This document shows positions 24,858 to 33,503 of a DNA stretch of 35,032 nt, piece by piece. The translations under genes and the position numbers were made by a program. This DNA is from AP-15 sp036008325 (GTDB taxonomy: Bacteria > Pseudomonadota > Alphaproteobacteria > ATCC43930 > CGMCC-115725). Within the stretch, counting starts at the first letter, position 1, and each line of letters opens with the position of its first letter. Location of the stretch: the NCBI GenBank assembly GCA_036008325.1, contig DASYNW010000104.1, positions 1 through 35,032 on the forward strand, read 5' to 3'. The notes below the pieces were generated by a model that saw only the letters and a list, made by a program, of their open reading frames with translations, searched no databases and was not told the DNA's origin.

Positions 24858-26935
24858 GCCTGGCCTCCTCTGCCGGCAGCGGCGGCCGGCATCATCGCCC
24901 GCGGCAACGTCAGGACGAATTCAGTGAACGCGCCGGGCTCGGTCTCGACCTCAAAGCTGCCGCCGTGCTGCTTGACGACGATGTCGAAGCTCAAGGACAG
25001 GCCGAGGCCGGTCCCCTCGCCCGCCGGTTTGGTGGTGAAGAACGGCTCGAAAATTTTCGTTCTCGCCGCCTCGGGTATGCCGGTGCCGTTGTCGCGCACG
25101 CGGATCTCGGCCCGGTCGCCCAGTGCCCGGGTGACGATCCACAAGGTCGGCTCGAACCCGGGCTCGCGCGCGCCGAGCTGCCGCTCGCGCACCGCGTAGA
25201 AGCCATTGCCGAACAGGTTCAGCAGAACGCGCGTGATTTCCTGCGGGTAAAGGTCGATCTCCCCGATGGCCGGGTCGAGATCCTGGCGCAAGGTCACATT
25301 GAAATCCGGCCTTTCGGCGCGCGCGCCGTGATAGGCGAGGTTCAAGCTTTCGACGATAAGGCCGTTGAGGTTGGTCGGGCGCCGCTCGCCGGCCCCGGTG
25401 CGCGAATGCAGCAGCATGTTCTTGACGATGCTGTCGGCCCGCTTGCCGTGCTCGACGATCTTGGCGAGATTGCCGTTGAGCATCCGGATCAGCCCGTCGA
25501 TTTCAGCCCGCGCTCCTTCCGGCAGCGCCGCTTCCCTTGCCGCCAGCAGCTCGCCCAGCTCGTCGCTCAGCTCCGCCGACAATTCGGCGAAGTTATTGAC
25601 GAAATTGAGGGGGTTTTTGATTTCATGGGCGATCCCGGCGGTCAGCTGGCCAAGCGAGGCGAGCTTCTGGGTCTCGACCAGGCGGTCCTGCGCTTGGTGC
25701 AGATCGGCGAGCGCCTGTTCGGCGGCGAGCCGGGCATCGCGCGCTTCGCGCTCGCGGACCCGCAGCTCCTCGGTGCGGGCGCCGACCGTTGCCTCCAAGG
25801 TATCGTGCGATTCCTGCACCTTGGCGGCCATCTGGTTGAACCGATCGGCCAGGGTCTCGATCTCGTCGCCGGTATGGATCTCGATCGGCTGGCTGCGTTC
25901 GCCTGAGCCCAGCCGCTCGGCCCCGGCTTGCAGATCGCGGATCGGCACCACCATGCGCCGGGCGAGCCAGGTCCCGGCCACCGCCGCCAGCAGCAGGCCG
26001 AGCACCAGCAGCCCAGCCGTCCGCCACAGCGAGGCATAAACCGGCGCCAACGCCTCGCGCAGCGGCAGCTCGACAAAAACGATCCAGCCGAGCCCCGGCA
26101 CCGGCGCGAAAGCGGTCAGTACCGGCTCGCCGGCGGAGCTCGTGGCAGTATGGGCACCGCTCGCCGCGGCATTCCGGCGCAGGCTGGCCAAGGCCGCGGC
26201 GACCTGCGGCAGACGCGACAGATCGGTCTCGCGCAACACCAGGCTGAGGTTGGGATGGGCGATCAACCGGCCGTGCGAACCGACCACAAAGGCATATCCG
26301 GTCCGGCCGACCCGCATCGTCCTGATCAGATCCCAGATGAACCGCAGATCGACGTTGGCGGCTGTGACCCCGGCATCATGGCCGGCATGCGCGACCGCGA
26401 TCGTCATATAGGGCTCGGAGTGGTTGCGGAAATAGATCGGGCTGAACCAGACGCCGTTGGCCTTTGCATCGGCAAAGCGCGGCTGGGCCGCGTCGTCGGT
26501 GCCGCTCGCCACGACATCGGGGGCGAGCCGCGACACCTTCAGCATCTCCTTTCCCGACCCATTGATCTCGGTCACTTCGCTGATCGCCGGCACTTCGCGC
26601 AGCAGCCGAATGAAATCGTAGCGCCGCTGCTCGAGCGCCAGCGCGTCCCATCCCGGCGGGGTCGTCCAGCCGAGCTGCTCCTCGACATCGTCGACGACAT
26701 GCGCGATGCGCTGGGCGGCTTCCCGAGCGTCCTCCTGCTGCATTCGGATCGCGGCGTTCTCGGCTTCACGGTAGGCGAGCCACAGATCGATCGAGCCGTT
26801 GACGACCAGAACAAAGCTCACCAGCCCGATAAAGGCGAGCACCAGCTTGGGCGCGAGCCCCATGCGCGGATGCCGCCGGGCCGGTTGGCCCGCGGCCCCG
26901 GCCGCCGCAAATGCGACATCGTCTCCGGCCAGCAC
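24854..26935 (-). CDS. Membrane sensor histidine kinase with dCache domain
   Basis: This is a 693-residue kinase. Membrane spans at about 28-48 and 306-326 bracket a periplasmic double-Cache-like sensor. HAMP follows (about 326-380), then a coiled coil, the H-box with phospho-acceptor His437 (GIAHEIKNPLNFVNNF), an N-box (LLNLFGNGFYAV), and DNGTGIPEA with GTGLGLSLS for ATP binding. GTG 26935 is chosen because AGGAG lies at 26945-26949, nine bases upstream; ATG 26863 would still keep both spans. It is the middle gene of a three-gene unit, 12 bp after the binding-protein gene and overlapping the cyclase gene by 4 bp. The ligand is unknown. Confidence 0.93.
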   Translation of the reverse strand: MLAGDDVAFAAAGAAGQPARRHPRMGLAPKLVLAFIGLVSFVLVVNGSIDLWLAYREAENAAIRMQQEDAREAAQRIAHVVDDVEEQLGWTTPPGWDALALEQRRYDFIRLLREVPAISEVTEINGSGKEMLKVSRLAPDVVASGTDDAAQPRFADAKANGVWFSPIYFRNHSEPYMTIAVAHAGHDAGVTAANVDLRFIWDLIRTMRVGRTGYAFVVGSHGRLIAHPNLSLVLRETDLSRLPQVAAALASLRRNAAASGAHTATSSAGEPVLTAFAPVPGLGWIVFVELPLREALAPVYASLWRTAGLLVLGLLLAAVAGTWLARRMVVPIRDLQAGAERLGSGERSQPIEIHTGDEIETLADRFNQMAAKVQESHDTLEATVGARTEELRVREREARDARLAAEQALADLHQAQDRLVETQKLASLGQLTAGIAHEIKNPLNFVNNFAELSAELSDELGELLAAREAALPEGARAEIDGLIRMLNGNLAKIVEHGKRADSIVKNMLLHSRTGAGERRPTNLNGLIVESLNLAYHGARAERPDFNVTLRQDLDPAIGEIDLYPQEITRVLLNLFGNGFYAVRERQLGAREPGFEPTLWIVTRALGDRAEIRVRDNGTGIPEAARTKIFEPFFTTKPAGEGTGLGLSLSFDIVVKQHGGSFEVETEPGAFTEFVLTLPRAMMPAAAAGRGGQA

Positions 26936-26947
26936 GAACCAAGGCTC

Positions 26948-27934
26948 CTATTGTTCGATGACGTCGTCGGCGCGGGCCAGCAAGGAAGGCGGCAGGGTCA
27001 GGCCGATCGCCTTGGCTGTCCCCAGATTGATCGCCAGCACAAACCGGCTCGGCTCTTCGAGCGGCAGCTGCGCCGGATCGGCGCCCTTCAGAATGCGCGC
27101 GGCGAGCCCCGCGGCGCGATCGTACATCTCGCGCACATCGGGACCGTACGACATCAGCCCGCCCTCGCGCACCAGGAAGTCGTACTCATAGATCGCCGGC
27201 AGCTTGTGCTGGGCCGCGAAGTCGATCACCCGCTTGCGGTTCAAGGTTGTCAGCACGTCGCTGACCATCAGGATCGCGTCGGGGGGATGACGCGTCATCG
27301 CCGAAAACGCGGCGTCGAAATCGTCGGGGGCGCGCACGCCGAGCGATTCGACCTCGAGCCCGAGACTGCGGGCCTGCGTCTCCGCCGCCTTGTAGCGCAA
27401 CGACATGCCGAGATCGTCGGCGTTCCACAGCATCGCCACGCGATGCACGTTCGGCACCGCCTCCTGGAGCAAGGCCAGCCGTTTGGCGGAAAGCTCGGCG
27501 GCAATCTCGGAGATTCCGGTGACGTGGCCGCCCGGTCTGGCAAAGCTGGCAACGAGCCCATCGGCGACCGGGTCGCCGGCCTGCACCGCCACCATTGGCA
27601 ATTTCGTGTGCTGCTTGGCGGCAAGCGCCGCCGGATAACCCATGGTGACGATCACCGCGACCTTGGCCGCGACCAGTTCGTCGACCAGCTGCGGCAGGCG
27701 GTCGAGGTGTCCATGCGCCCCCCGCCGCACGAGTTCGAGGTTTTTGCCGGGAACGAACCCGTGCCGGGCAAAACCGCGAATGAGCCCGGCGCCAAATGAA
27801 CTCTGGTCGATCGGGTCGGCGGCGACCGAGAGCAGTCCGACGCAATAGACCTGCGGCGGCGCCTGCGCGCCAGCCTCTCCCGCGCCGAGAATGACGGCGA
27901 GGGCGAGCGCGGCAAGCAGCCCGAAAGACTTCAT
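26948..27934 (-). CDS. ABC-type substrate-binding protein (ABC_sub_bind family), periplasmic
   Basis: This is a 328-residue protein with a Sec signal peptide (MKSFGLLAALALAVILG..., likely cut after AQA near residue 25). It has a bilobed type I binding fold of the ABC_sub_bind/TrpX-like family: VGLLSVAADP, GFVPGKNLELVRR, VIVTMGYPAALAAKQ, and the PMVAVQAGDPVADGLVASFA segment with RPGGHVTG after it. The ATG at 27932-27934 puts the signal peptide at the terminus; a longer frame upstream does not. No permease or ATPase gene is adjacent. It heads the kinase/cyclase unit, so a role presenting a ligand to the dCache kinase is inferred. Confidence 0.9.
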   Translation of the reverse strand: MKSFGLLAALALAVILGAGEAGAQAPPQVYCVGLLSVAADPIDQSSFGAGLIRGFARHGFVPGKNLELVRRGAHGHLDRLPQLVDELVAAKVAVIVTMGYPAALAAKQHTKLPMVAVQAGDPVADGLVASFARPGGHVTGISEIAAELSAKRLALLQEAVPNVHRVAMLWNADDLGMSLRYKAAETQARSLGLEVESLGVRAPDDFDAAFSAMTRHPPDAILMVSDVLTTLNRKRVIDFAAQHKLPAIYEYDFLVREGGLMSYGPDVREMYDRAAGLAARILKGADPAQLPLEEPSRFVLAINLGTAKAIGLTLPPSLLARADDVIEQ

Positions 27935-28091
27935 CTGAAGACCTCGACCCGGCGAATTGCCCGCAACCATACGACCGAACGGCGGCCTCAACCAAGCCAG
28001 GCATCACCCAACATGCCGTGATCGAAGACTCCGCCGGCCTGGCGTTGCTAAAGTCTCGGCAAGGCACCGGGGCTGCCGTCGGAGCCGGGCC
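27935..28091. promoter_or_regulatory. Divergent promoter region between binding protein and glpK
   Basis: This 157-bp spacer lies between divergent genes and must contain promoters for the signalling unit and for glpK. I identify no clear hexamers or operator palindrome. Confidence 0.3.
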
Positions 28092-29612
28092 ATGACCGGA
28101 TCACCTTATGTCCTGGCGATCGACCAGGGGACGACCAGCACGCGCGCAATCCTGTTCGACGCGCAAGGCGCGGTGCGGCGCGCCGCTCAGTTCGAGCTGA
28201 CCCAGCATTACCCGCAGCCCGGCTGGGTCGAGCAAGACCCCGAGGAAATCTGGCAGAGCGTGGTGTCGACCTGCCGCGAAGCCGCCGCCGCGGCTGACGG
28301 CCCGATCGCGGCGCTCGGCATTGCCAACCAGCGCGAGACGACGGTTCTGTGGGAGCGCGCAACCGGCCGGCCGGTCCATAACGCGATCGTCTGGCAGGAC
28401 CGGCGCACCGCCGAGCTGTGCGCCCGCTGGCGCCGCAACGGGCTGGCCGAAATCGTGGCGCGGCGCACCGGGCTGATTATCGACCCCTATTTTTCCGCTT
28501 CGAAGATCCGATGGCTGCTCGACGCCGTGCCTGGGGTGCGCCGGCGCGCCGAGGGAGGCGAGATCGCTTTTGGCACGATCGACAGTTTTCTGTTATGGCG
28601 GCTGACCGTCGGCCGGCGGCATGCGACTGACGCGACCAACGCCGCGCGGACGATGCTGTTCGACATCGGCCGTCTCGCCTGGGACGACGAGCTTCTCGAC
28701 GCCTTCGACATCCCGAAGGCGATCCTGCCCGAAATGCTCGATACCGGCGCTCACTTTGGCGCGACCGCGCCCGAATTGCTCGGCGCCGCGATCCCGATCG
28801 CGGCAATAGCCGGCGATCAGCAGGCGGCGCTGATCGGCCAGGGCTGCTTTTTGCCGGGAATGATCAAATCGACTTACGGCACCGGCGCCTTTGCGCTCGT
28901 CAACATCGGCGGCGCGCCGGCCCGCTCCCGCCACCGTCTGCTGACGACGATCGCCTATCGGCTCGACGGCCGCACCGCCTATGCCCTCGAAGGCAGCATC
29001 TTTGTCGCCGGTGCAGCGGTGCAATGGCTGCGCGATCGGCTCGGCATGATCGCGACCGCGGCCGAATCCGGCGATCTCGCCGCGCGCGCCGACCCGCGCC
29101 AGCGCCTTTACCTGGTGCCCGGTTTTGCCGGGCTCGGCGCGCCTCATTGGGCGCCGCGCGCCCGCGGCGCCTTGATCGGGTTGACCGCCGAATGCGGGCC
29201 GGCCGAGATCGCCCGCGCCGCGCTCGAAGCGGTCGGCTACCAGACCCGCGACCTCGTCGCGGCGATGGCGGCCGATTCCGGGCTCGAAATCGGCAGTTTG
29301 CGGGTCGATGGCGGCATGACCGTCAGCGACTGGACCATGCAGTTTCTGGCCGACATCCTGCCTGCTGTGGTCGAGCGCCCGGAAGCGGTCGAAACCACCG
29401 CCTGGGGTGCGGCCTATATCGCCGGGCTGACCCGCGGGATCTATCCCGATCCCGAAATCATGGCCGCGGCTTGGCGGCCCGAGCGCCGCTTCAGCCCGCG
29501 AATGCAGCAAGCCGAGCGCGAGGAGCGCTATGCCGGCTGGCGCCGCGCGGTCGAGGGCGTGCTCGCCGCGACGCCGTCTTCCGAGGAAGGAGAAAACGAT
29601 GACCCGCGCTGA
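28092..29612 (+). CDS. glpK: Glycerol kinase
   Basis: This is a 506-residue FGGY kinase that phosphorylates glycerol to sn-glycerol-3-phosphate with ATP. The phosphate loop DQGTTSTR (11-18), glycerol contacts R81/E82 (NQRETT), Trp101, Tyr133 and Asp242 (GDQQAAL), the STYGTGAF loop and the late DGGMTVSDWTMQFLAD are all present. GGAG precedes the ATG by 7 bases. No glpF or glpD is nearby. The 3' end overlaps the following gene by 14 bp, an unusual partner for glpK. Confidence 0.95.
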   Translation: MTGSPYVLAIDQGTTSTRAILFDAQGAVRRAAQFELTQHYPQPGWVEQDPEEIWQSVVSTCREAAAAADGPIAALGIANQRETTVLWERATGRPVHNAIVWQDRRTAELCARWRRNGLAEIVARRTGLIIDPYFSASKIRWLLDAVPGVRRRAEGGEIAFGTIDSFLLWRLTVGRRHATDATNAARTMLFDIGRLAWDDELLDAFDIPKAILPEMLDTGAHFGATAPELLGAAIPIAAIAGDQQAALIGQGCFLPGMIKSTYGTGAFALVNIGGAPARSRHRLLTTIAYRLDGRTAYALEGSIFVAGAAVQWLRDRLGMIATAAESGDLAARADPRQRLYLVPGFAGLGAPHWAPRARGALIGLTAECGPAEIARAALEAVGYQTRDLVAAMAADSGLEIGSLRVDGGMTVSDWTMQFLADILPAVVERPEAVETTAWGAAYIAGLTRGIYPDPEIMAAAWRPERRFSPRMQQAEREERYAGWRRAVEGVLAATPSSEEGENDDPR

Positions 29613-30513
29613 CCAATGGCCGAGCCTGCCCTTTGCCGAATGGCGCGACACCTGCGCCACCTTGCACCGATGGACCCAGGTGATCGGCAAGATCCGCCTC
29701 GCGCAGGCGCCGCTGATCAATCACTGGTGGCAGGTGCCGCTTTATGTGACGAGCCGCGGGTTGACCACCTCGCCGATCCCTTGTGGCGCGCGCAGCTTCC
29801 AGATCGATTTCGACTTAATCGATCATCGCCTGGCGATCCAGGCCAGCGACGGACGGGCCCAAGGTTTCGCGCTGCGCCCGCTCGCCGTTGCCGATTTCTA
29901 CACCGAGATCATGGAGCGGCTGAAGGCGCTCGGGATCGATGTCCGGATCTGGACGACCCCGGTCGAGATCCCCGACCCGATCCCGTTCGAGCAGGACCGA
30001 CAGCACGGCGCCTATGATCCGGACTACGCCAATCGCTTTTGGCGCGTCCTCGTCCAGGCCGACCGGGTCCTGACCGCATTCCGTGCCGGCTTTATCGGCA
30101 AGGCGAGCCCGGTGCATTTCTTCTGGGGCAGCTTCGATCTGGCGGTGACCCGTTTTTCCGGCCGTCGCGCGCTGCAACATCCGGGCGCCCCCAACGTCGC
30201 CGACCGGGTCACCCGCGAAGCCTATTCGCACGAGGTCAGCAGCTGCGGCTTTTGGCCGGGCGGCGCCGGGCTGGAACAGGCGATCTTTTATTCCTATGCC
30301 TATGCCGAGCCGCCGGGCTTCGAGGATGCGCCGGTTCGCCCCGAAGCTGCCTCTTACGCACGCGAGATGGGTGAATTCATCCTGCCCTATGACGCCGTGC
30401 GCCAGGCCGCGGCCCCGGACGAGGCCTTGCTCGATTTCCTGCAAAGCACCTATGAAGCCGCCGCGACCCTCGCGCATTGGGACCGGGCGGCGCTGGAGCG
30501 CGCGGCGACGTGA
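29599..30513 (+). CDS. DUF5996 family protein
   Basis: This is a 304-residue soluble protein of the DUF5996 family. The family stretch TCATLHRWTQVIGKIRLA, then PLINHWWQVPLYVTSRGLTT and the SFQIDFDLIDHRLAIQASDG block are clear. No reaction is established for the family. Two tryptophans and a histidine in NHWWQV, and conserved HFFWGSFDLA, look like candidate pocket residues. The ATG at 29599 follows GGAAGGAGA and lies inside the glpK 3' end. The stop overlaps the cupin start as GTGA. The tight overlaps suggest coordinated expression with glpK and the cupin. Confidence 0.88.
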   Translation: MTRADQWPSLPFAEWRDTCATLHRWTQVIGKIRLAQAPLINHWWQVPLYVTSRGLTTSPIPCGARSFQIDFDLIDHRLAIQASDGRAQGFALRPLAVADFYTEIMERLKALGIDVRIWTTPVEIPDPIPFEQDRQHGAYDPDYANRFWRVLVQADRVLTAFRAGFIGKASPVHFFWGSFDLAVTRFSGRRALQHPGAPNVADRVTREAYSHEVSSCGFWPGGAGLEQAIFYSYAYAEPPGFEDAPVRPEAASYAREMGEFILPYDAVRQAAAPDEALLDFLQSTYEAAATLAHWDRAALERAAT

Positions 30514-30824
30514 ACCTGCTCTCGCCGCTTCCCGACGCGCGTGCGGGCGAAATTGTCGACATCCTGCTGGGCCGCCCGGGTGTACGCATCGAGCGGATCG
30601 TCTCCTTGGGCCAGGCTAGCCCACCCGGTTTCTGGTACGACCAGGAAGAGGGCGAATGGCTATTATTGGTCTCTGGCGCTGCCGATCTGCACTTTGCCGA
30701 CGAGGCCAAACCGCGCCGGCTCAGCTCCGGCGATTGGCTCGACATTGTCCCGCACCGGCGGCATCGCGTCGATTGGACCGACCCGGCGAACCCGACCCTA
30801 TGGCTCGGTGTATTTTATCGCTGA
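30510..30824 (+). CDS. Cupin-domain protein
   Basis: This is a 104-residue single-domain cupin. The two motifs are visible: GFWYDQEEGEWLLLVSGAADL, and LSSGDWLDIVPHRRHRVDWT with metal-site candidate His residues. The GTG start (30510-30512) overlaps the upstream TGA, and GGAG lies at about 30494. The family resembles stand-alone cupins of the phosphomannose-isomerase-like type; the ligand is unknown. The overlap with the DUF5996 gene suggests they act together. Confidence 0.85.
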   Translation: MNLLSPLPDARAGEIVDILLGRPGVRIERIVSLGQASPPGFWYDQEEGEWLLLVSGAADLHFADEAKPRRLSSGDWLDIVPHRRHRVDWTDPANPTLWLGVFYR

Positions 30825-30869
30825 CGAACCTGTCCGCCTCCGCGCATAGGTAGAACAGGAAGAAAGACG

Positions 30870-32300
30870 ATGCGATGCCCGGCGCCTCTGCTCCTATTTG
30901 CGATGTTGGCGCTCGTTGCCGCAGCGTGCCAGCCGAATGCGCCGTTCCGAAAAGAGACCACCGCCTGTTCGACAAATGGCGGCGATGACAGCCGGGTCTG
31001 CGCCGCGCATTCGCTCGAACAACACCCTTTGCCGGATTTTCCCGGCCGCTTCTTTCTGCTCGGCTTTGTCGAGTTCGACGATCAGGGCAAGCCCTATATC
31101 CGCGACCAGATCGACACATTGTTCAGCCGGATCGAAGAGGAAGCCCGCTACAAGGATCTCTCGATCATCATCTACGTCCACGGCTGGAAGCATAATGACA
31201 TGCCCGACGACAGCAATGTCGCGGCGTTTCGCGGCTTGCTGAGGCAGATGGCGGAAATGGAGCTGCGGCGGGCCCCGACCTATTGGCCGGCGCGCGAGGT
31301 TGTCGGGATCTATATCGGCTGGCGCGGGCTTTCGTTCGACGCCGGCGAGGTCGGGCAAGACCTGACCTTTTGGGCGCGCATGGCGGCGGCGCATCGCGTG
31401 GCCGAAGGATCGGTGCGCGAAGTGCTGGCGCGCGCCAAGGCATTGCGGGACGCCATCGACCGTTCGTCGTGGCCGCATCATCAAGATCCGCGCAGCACCC
31501 GAATGGTGACGATCGGGCACAGTTTCGGCGGCCTGATCGTCTACACGGCTCTGTCGCAATATTTTCTCGACCAGGCGGTGCGAACCTCGACCGCAGATTA
31601 TGCCCAGTCGCTCGCCGGCGATCGGCCCTTGAAGATGGACGGTCGCGCCAAGGAAATCGACGGCTATGGCGACCTCGTCATCGTCGTCAACCCGGCGATC
31701 GAAGCGATGCGCTTCGAGCCGATCCGCGAGGTCATCGAAAACCGCCACGGGCCGGGCAGCTTTGTCCCCAACCAAAATCCGGTCTTTGTGGAGGTGACCT
31801 CGGACGCCGATTGGGCGACCGGGCTCGCGTTTCCGGCCGGCCGCGTGGTCGACACCACGTTCGAGAGCTTTACCAGCGGCGCCGAACGGCGCGAGGCGAT
31901 GTCGTCGCTCGGCCATTACCCGGCGTTCTGGACCCATAAGCTCGAAGGCCCCACCGCGGTCGCCAACCCGAACGCCGCGCTCCCGGCACTGGATGTCGAC
32001 CAGGAATGTCGCGATTTCGCGCAGTTCAACGCAGCGGAACGGCCTGACGGTTATCTAAAATCCGGCTGGCGGCGGCGATATCGAACCGGGGCAGTTCTGA
32101 CCCAGCTCTCCCGATCGGGGTTTGATCCGAACGACCCGTTCTGGATCGTCGCCACCGACCAGTCGACGATCCGCGGTCACAGCGACATCGAAGAGCCGGT
32201 CTTCATCGATTTCGTCAGGCAGGTCTATGACGATCTGCTGCGGCTCGAAGACGCGGTACCGTGCGCCGGCGCGGCGCCTGCCCTGTCGCCAGCCGGCTGA
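30870..32300 (+). CDS. Exported alpha/beta hydrolase (esterase/lipase-like), possible lipoprotein
   Basis: This is a 476-residue protein. The N-terminus is a signal peptide ending LALVAAAC20, an imperfect lipobox, so it may be a lipoprotein. The nucleophile elbow GHSFG (216-220, Ser218) and an upstream IYVHGWKHND (oxyanion region) mark a serine hydrolase fold. The acid and His are probably further on (for example His430 region IRGHSD), but I cannot fix them. AGGAAGAAAG precedes the ATG. It starts 45 bp after the cupin gene and may belong to that operon. The substrate is unknown. Confidence 0.82.
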   Translation: MRCPAPLLLFAMLALVAAACQPNAPFRKETTACSTNGGDDSRVCAAHSLEQHPLPDFPGRFFLLGFVEFDDQGKPYIRDQIDTLFSRIEEEARYKDLSIIIYVHGWKHNDMPDDSNVAAFRGLLRQMAEMELRRAPTYWPAREVVGIYIGWRGLSFDAGEVGQDLTFWARMAAAHRVAEGSVREVLARAKALRDAIDRSSWPHHQDPRSTRMVTIGHSFGGLIVYTALSQYFLDQAVRTSTADYAQSLAGDRPLKMDGRAKEIDGYGDLVIVVNPAIEAMRFEPIREVIENRHGPGSFVPNQNPVFVEVTSDADWATGLAFPAGRVVDTTFESFTSGAERREAMSSLGHYPAFWTHKLEGPTAVANPNAALPALDVDQECRDFAQFNAAERPDGYLKSGWRRRYRTGAVLTQLSRSGFDPNDPFWIVATDQSTIRGHSDIEEPVFIDFVRQVYDDLLRLEDAVPCAGAAPALSPAG

Positions 32301-32331
32301 ACCGGATCAAATAACGCCGCCTATTCCGGTT
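32300..32331. terminator. Hairpin spanning both stop codons of convergent genes
   Basis: AACCGGA (32300-32306) can pair with TCCGGTT (32325-32331) across an 18-base loop. It lies exactly where the exported hydrolase (plus) and the amidohydrolase (minus) converge, touching both stop codons. No T-run follows, so it may be only a weak or Rho-assisted stop. Confidence 0.3.
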
Positions 32332-33487
32332 ACCCAATTCCGTAGAGCCGCGCGGCGTTGTCGTGGGTCAGCTTTTGGCGCATCTCGGGCGCGAGATTGT
32401 TCATCTGGCGCTCGATCGCGGCGCGCGAATGGGGCCACACGCTGTCGGGATGCGGATAGTCCGACGCCCACAAAAGGTGCCCCTCGCCGAAGAACGGGAT
32501 CAGCGCCATCGCCGCGTAATCCTCCTGGAAGGTCGCCCAGATCTGCCGCTTGAACAGTTCGCTGGGCTTGGTTTCGAGCGCCGCACCCCCCTTGTCGGCC
32601 CAGAACTCCTTGGCTTCCCACAGCCGCCAGTGGCGATAGTCGAGCTCCTGCACCAGCCACGGCAGCCAACCGGTGCCGGCCTCGGCCATGACCATCTTGA
32701 GCTTGGGATGGCGTTCGAGGATGCCCCAGGCGAACAGATCGACAAACGGCTCGAGGAAATTGGCCATGAAGAACTTGGTGTTCTCGAACACGCTGGCGGC
32801 CTTGCCGGACACCCGGTCGCCGGGTTTGCCGACAAAGACGGTGATGTGCCACGACAGGATGATCCCGGTGTCTTCGAGCACATTCCACAGCTTTTCCCAG
32901 GCGGGGTCGTCGAGCTTCGGGTTGATGTTGGCGATCATCAGGGTGACCTGGCGCACCCCGCCCCCCTTGGTAGGCCAGCGTTCGGCGAGGCGCAGCAGTT
33001 CTTCGGTCGCGGCGTCGGGGGTTTCGGGCAGCATCGGGACCCCGATCAGCCGATCGGGTGCGGCGGCGCAGAACTCCATCAGCCAGTCGTTGTAGACGCG
33101 GTAGCAGGCGACGCGCAGCACCGGGTCCTCGGTCGAGATCTGGAAGATCGGGCCAAAGATGACCTGGCTCTGCACCCCGTCGCGATCCATGTCGGCCAGG
33201 CGCAATTCGGCAACCGCCGGCCGCCGCGCGCTCTGGTCGTGAATCCCGCCGCGGTCGAAGGCGTTGTAGAGCGGCTTTGGCCGGGCCAGCTGCTCGTTCG
33301 ACGGCTGCTTGCCGACCCAGCTGCCCCACAGCTTGCCATCGCAGACCCAGACCGCCTGCCCGTCGCGCTCCTCGATATGCGGCGCGCGGTCGCGCAATGA
33401 CGCCGGCAGCCGCGCCGTCCACAGATCGGCCGGCAATTGCCCCAGATCCATATGGTCGTCGCAGGAAATCAACTCGTTGGCCATCAT
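32330..33487 (-). CDS. Amidohydrolase family 2, paralogue of 2522-3646
   Basis: This is a 385-residue amidohydrolase 2 TIM barrel. The N-terminal motif reads ISCDDHMD, an internal His is in ILSWHITVFVG, and the C-terminal signature is LWASDYPHPDS. Compared with the other copy the N-terminal motif is DDH rather than DADGH. GGGAGG precedes the two start ATG codons. It is last in a minus-strand set with the diiron protein 16 bp upstream and a CmcJ/NvfI-type oxidoreductase before that. Hydrolysis, hydration or decarboxylation of an intermediate is the likely activity. Confidence 0.9.
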   Translation of the reverse strand: MMANELISCDDHMDLGQLPADLWTARLPASLRDRAPHIEERDGQAVWVCDGKLWGSWVGKQPSNEQLARPKPLYNAFDRGGIHDQSARRPAVAELRLADMDRDGVQSQVIFGPIFQISTEDPVLRVACYRVYNDWLMEFCAAAPDRLIGVPMLPETPDAATEELLRLAERWPTKGGGVRQVTLMIANINPKLDDPAWEKLWNVLEDTGIILSWHITVFVGKPGDRVSGKAASVFENTKFFMANFLEPFVDLFAWGILERHPKLKMVMAEAGTGWLPWLVQELDYRHWRLWEAKEFWADKGGAALETKPSELFKRQIWATFQEDYAAMALIPFFGEGHLLWASDYPHPDSVWPHSRAAIERQMNNLAPEMRQKLTHDNAARLYGIG

Positions 33488-33503
33488 TGCCTCCCTTTTA
33501 GGA

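Noticed and set aside
23652..27799. Long plus-strand ORFs opposite the signalling unit
   Set aside because: They mirror the codons of the kinase, cyclase and binding protein and show no domain of their own.
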